Below, in pieces: positions 62,593-64,000 of a stretch of DNA of 64,000 nt. The stretch is from Hasllibacter sp. MH4015 (GTDB lineage: Bacteria > Pseudomonadota > Alphaproteobacteria > Rhodobacterales > Rhodobacteraceae): positions 2,229,875 through 2,293,874 of the forward strand of contig NZ_JAHTBK010000001.1 of NCBI RefSeq assembly GCF_020177575.1, in the 5' to 3' direction. Below the pieces are notes generated by a model. It was not told where the DNA came from and made no database searches. It saw only the letters and a list, made by a program, of their open reading frames with translations. Position 1 is the first letter of the stretch, and each line of letters begins with the position of its first letter. Position numbers and translations under genes: made by a program.

Positions 62593-62823
62593 TCACCCCT
62601 CAATCACTTGAAAATCGTCGTCTGGCGTTGTGCCCAACTCGGAGACCAGTCGCCGCATGATCTGGGCCTGCTTCGCCGATGGATGCCAGGCAGAGCGCTT
62701 TCCTTGCCGGGCGATGGACTGGACAAAGCCCTTAAGCCAATCGTCCGACCCATCTGCCATCACTCGCCGAATGACCTGTGGCCATTGAAGCGTCAGGATC
62801 TCATCAAGCTCGCTGTCGGTCAT
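62593..62823 (-). CDS. Small protein between connector and terminase
   Basis: A 76-residue protein (MTDSELDEILTLQWPQVIRR ... GKRSAWHPSAKQAQIMRRLV). It starts in the stop of the connector gene (ATGA at 62820). The helical, tryptophan-containing sequence is not recognised. Its place directly before the terminase could suit a reduced small terminase, but it lacks a helix-turn-helix I can identify. Confidence 0.6.
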   Translation of the reverse strand: MTDSELDEILTLQWPQVIRRVMADGSDDWLKGFVQSIARQGKRSAWHPSAKQAQIMRRLVSELGTTPDDDFQVIEG

Positions 62824-63368
62824 GCCTGCACCCCGCGATACCGCGCGCCCACACGCGCCATGTGGGGAGAGGTGGTCAGGCTCTTGGCGTCCATCGGGGA
62901 CCGGCCATCGAAGTGCAGCGCAGCTTGATCCATGAGGGCTTGAGCGAGGTCAGGCGGAATGTCAGCTGCGTCATTACCGAACCCCGCCTGATACTCGATC
63001 GTCAGTTTCTCAGGGCTGAGGTTGAAGAAATCGGGAGACCAATGGATGTATGGCCTGATGCCGCCCGCAAAGTCGAATGAGGTGGACGCCTCGCCGTCAA
63101 CGGTTACGGACGGAGTGCCATCATCGGCGACCGGGCCAATGGGGAGGCTCAAACCGCAACCGGGGGCAGGATTGAATACTGTGACCCGGATCGATTGTGT
63201 CAGCAGCGCGATCTGCGCAAATTGCTCGATCTCAGCTGCCGCCGTTCGCCCGATGTTCTGGATCGCGTTATCTTCCGCGTTATCCGAGACCCGCAGGTGC
63301 AGCTTGAGTTCATCAATGTCGAAAGGCAGTCCAGCGCCTTCTGCTATCCGCTGAACGAGTATCTTCAT
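62820..63368 (-). CDS. Head-tail connector protein (gp6-like)
   Basis: A 182-residue protein of the phage gp6/YqbG-like head-tail connector family: LKLHLRVSDNAEDNAIQNIG, TAAAEIEQFAQIALLTQS, IEYQAGFGNDAADIPPDLAQ. This last block (GF..ADIPPDL.QA) is the family hallmark. It forms a ring under the portal. It overlaps both neighbours by 4 bp (ATGA), so it is part of one tight operon. Confidence 0.87.
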   Translation of the reverse strand: MKILVQRIAEGAGLPFDIDELKLHLRVSDNAEDNAIQNIGRTAAAEIEQFAQIALLTQSIRVTVFNPAPGCGLSLPIGPVADDGTPSVTVDGEASTSFDFAGGIRPYIHWSPDFFNLSPEKLTIEYQAGFGNDAADIPPDLAQALMDQAALHFDGRSPMDAKSLTTSPHMARVGARYRGVQA

Positions 63369-63706
63369 ACCGCCACCTCCATTTCACTGATGTGCTGGAA
63401 GAACGCCGCCTGATCTTTGCGGCTCATGGCCTCGAACGATGCAAGAGCGAAGGCTTTGCGCTCGTCGCGGCTGGCACGTACTGCCCACTGCCGCGCTTCA
63501 TCCATTTCGCCGAGAAATGCGGGCAGTGGGCCGCCAGCCGAACCAATTGCCGCTGCTGCCGCAGCCTGGGCCTGATCCGGGTTCAGGGACCGAAGGGCCG
63601 AAAATGCTAGCGAAAGACGTTCGGCCTCAGAGAGGCGGGCGGCAGCTACGATGCTAAAAGCCGCCCAAGCATCAAACGATCCGACCATCAGCGAATAGCC
63701 GAGCAT
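63365..63706 (-). CDS. First gene of the head operon, 3' part of the attP-spanning frame
   Basis: From the first internal ATG (63706) this is 113 residues: helical, alanine-rich, SIVAAARLSEAERLSLAFSA ... RKAFALASFEAMSRKDQAAF. The same frame is open upstream, with protein-like content (SKIGRFIDSEHKRISR directly before that methionine), through the attR core to a stop near 63920, but contains no ATG, GTG or TTG there. In the circular element it connects in phase to the GTG after the integrase, giving 205 residues. It is not recognised; the position suggests a head or packaging factor. It overlaps the connector gene by 4 bp. Confidence 0.65.
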   Translation of the reverse strand: MLGYSLMVGSFDAWAAFSIVAAARLSEAERLSLAFSALRSLNPDQAQAAAAAAIGSAGGPLPAFLGEMDEARQWAVRASRDERKAFALASFEAMSRKDQAAFFQHISEMEVAV

Positions 63707-63857
63707 CCTCGAAATGCGCTTATGTTCAGAGTCGATGAAGCGGCCAATTTTGGATCGGGGCTTTCCGTTTACATTTGCCCTGTAACCGTTTGATTTTTCG
63801 GCACCCTCCGAAGGGTAATGTTTACCGCTTTGTGGTGGGTTTTCAGAGGCATCCGGA

Positions 63858-63915
63858 GGATTGCAAATCCGTGTACACCGGTTCGATTCCGGTACTCGCC
63901 TCCATTTGTTTTCAA
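63858..63915 (+). repeat. attR core (58 bp partial tRNA-Cys copy)
   Basis: Exact copy of 54151-54208. It contains only the anticodon loop to 3' end of tRNA-Cys and therefore is not a working tRNA. DNA from 63916 to the window end has no visible gene. Confidence 0.93.
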
Positions 63916-64000
63916 TAACTTATGATCTGCTCTGCTCATTGGGGTATCACCTCGGGTATCAGTTTCTCGTTCTGTGCCGGTTCTGTTTTTTGCGATTTTC

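Larger units (their letters stand above)
54151..63915. mobile_element. Capsid-forming satellite-like island in tRNA-Cys (cf-PICI-like)
   Basis: A 9.76-kb element between exact 58-bp direct repeats (54151-54208 and 63858-63915). It carries a tyrosine integrase, an excisionase/regulator-like gene, an Xre-type repressor and a complete HK97-type head module. No tail, baseplate, lysis or replication genes and no recognisable small terminase are present. This gene content matches the capsid-forming phage-inducible islands, which build their own heads and borrow tails from a helper phage. A decayed prophage is the alternative, but the intact ends, the overlapping genes and the undamaged proteins argue against simple decay. 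Confidence 0.8.

Noticed and set aside
56898-63706. Gene transfer agent cluster
   Set aside because: Rhodobacterales GTAs have tail genes, a different order and no att sites; this island has perfect tRNA repeats and its own integrase.
63861-63904. Second tRNA-Cys gene at the right end
   Set aside because: Only the 3' part is present; the acceptor 5' strand and D arm are missing, so it is attR.
1-64000. CRISPR arrays or insertion sequences
   Set aside because: No regularly spaced repeats and no transposase genes with flanking inverted repeats were seen.

Overview
The window looks like the chromosome of an alphaproteobacterium of the Rhodobacterales (Roseobacter/Rhodobacter type). The backbone is GC-rich and carries genes typical of that order: a GAF-containing PtsP, a DUF2927 secreted protein, a DUF6280 protein next to gndA, efp, and a PCMT-TolC pair. 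Two mobile elements interrupt the backbone. Each sits at the 3' end of a tRNA gene and each has a composition unlike its surroundings.

Region 1 (1-14831) is backbone: a CaiB-type CoA-transferase (cut by the window edge) overlapping a TPP enzyme, ptsP, a LysE exporter, DUF2269, an SDR-DoxX fusion, DUF1801, a PAS/HWE-type histidine kinase, mtnP, a SulP transporter, a flavin reductase, a GNAT enzyme, a DUF2927 protein and apt.

Region 2 (tRNA-Leu at 14832-14919; element about 14914-36913) is an integrative mobilizable element. It has a large serine recombinase, a VirD4/TraG coupling protein, a MobC-type accessory protein and a relaxase, but no VirB mating-pore genes. Its cargo is ArdA antirestriction, an H-NS-like silencer, a small serine resolvase beside a pair of inverted palindromes, an AT-rich ATPase with a small membrane partner, and a complete four-gene type II CBASS operon (CD-NTase, E1-E2 Cap2, JAB Cap3, HNH-SAVED Cap5).

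Region 3 (37084-53953) is backbone again: a sugar-type ABC transporter locus with a PIG-L deacetylase, ROK regulator, VOC protein and argininosuccinate-lyase-like enzyme; then gndA, DUF6280, efp, a rhomboid protease, an acidic PopZ-like protein, TolC and PCMT.

Region 4 (tRNA-Cys at 54124-54197; element 54151-63915, bounded by exact 58-bp direct repeats) is a 9.8-kb island. It has a tyrosine integrase, regulators and a full HK97-type head module (portal, protease, capsid, HNH, adaptor, large terminase, connector). It has no tail, lysis or replication genes. It resembles the capsid-forming phage satellites (cf-PICIs).

The most unusual observation concerns the attachment sites of both elements. 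Each lies inside an open reading frame that becomes complete only when the element is a circle. In the tRNA-Cys island, a GTG overlapping the integrase stop (GTGA) opens a frame that crosses attP and runs in phase into the first protein of the capsid operon. In the tRNA-Leu element, the serine recombinase frame crosses the 8-bp core and gains about 50 residues encoded at the far end, finishing in an ATGA overlap with mobC. Excision would therefore join the recombinase genes to the head-assembly or mobilization genes as one translationally coupled operon, and integration would cut it. This is read directly from the sequence but is experimentally unproven.
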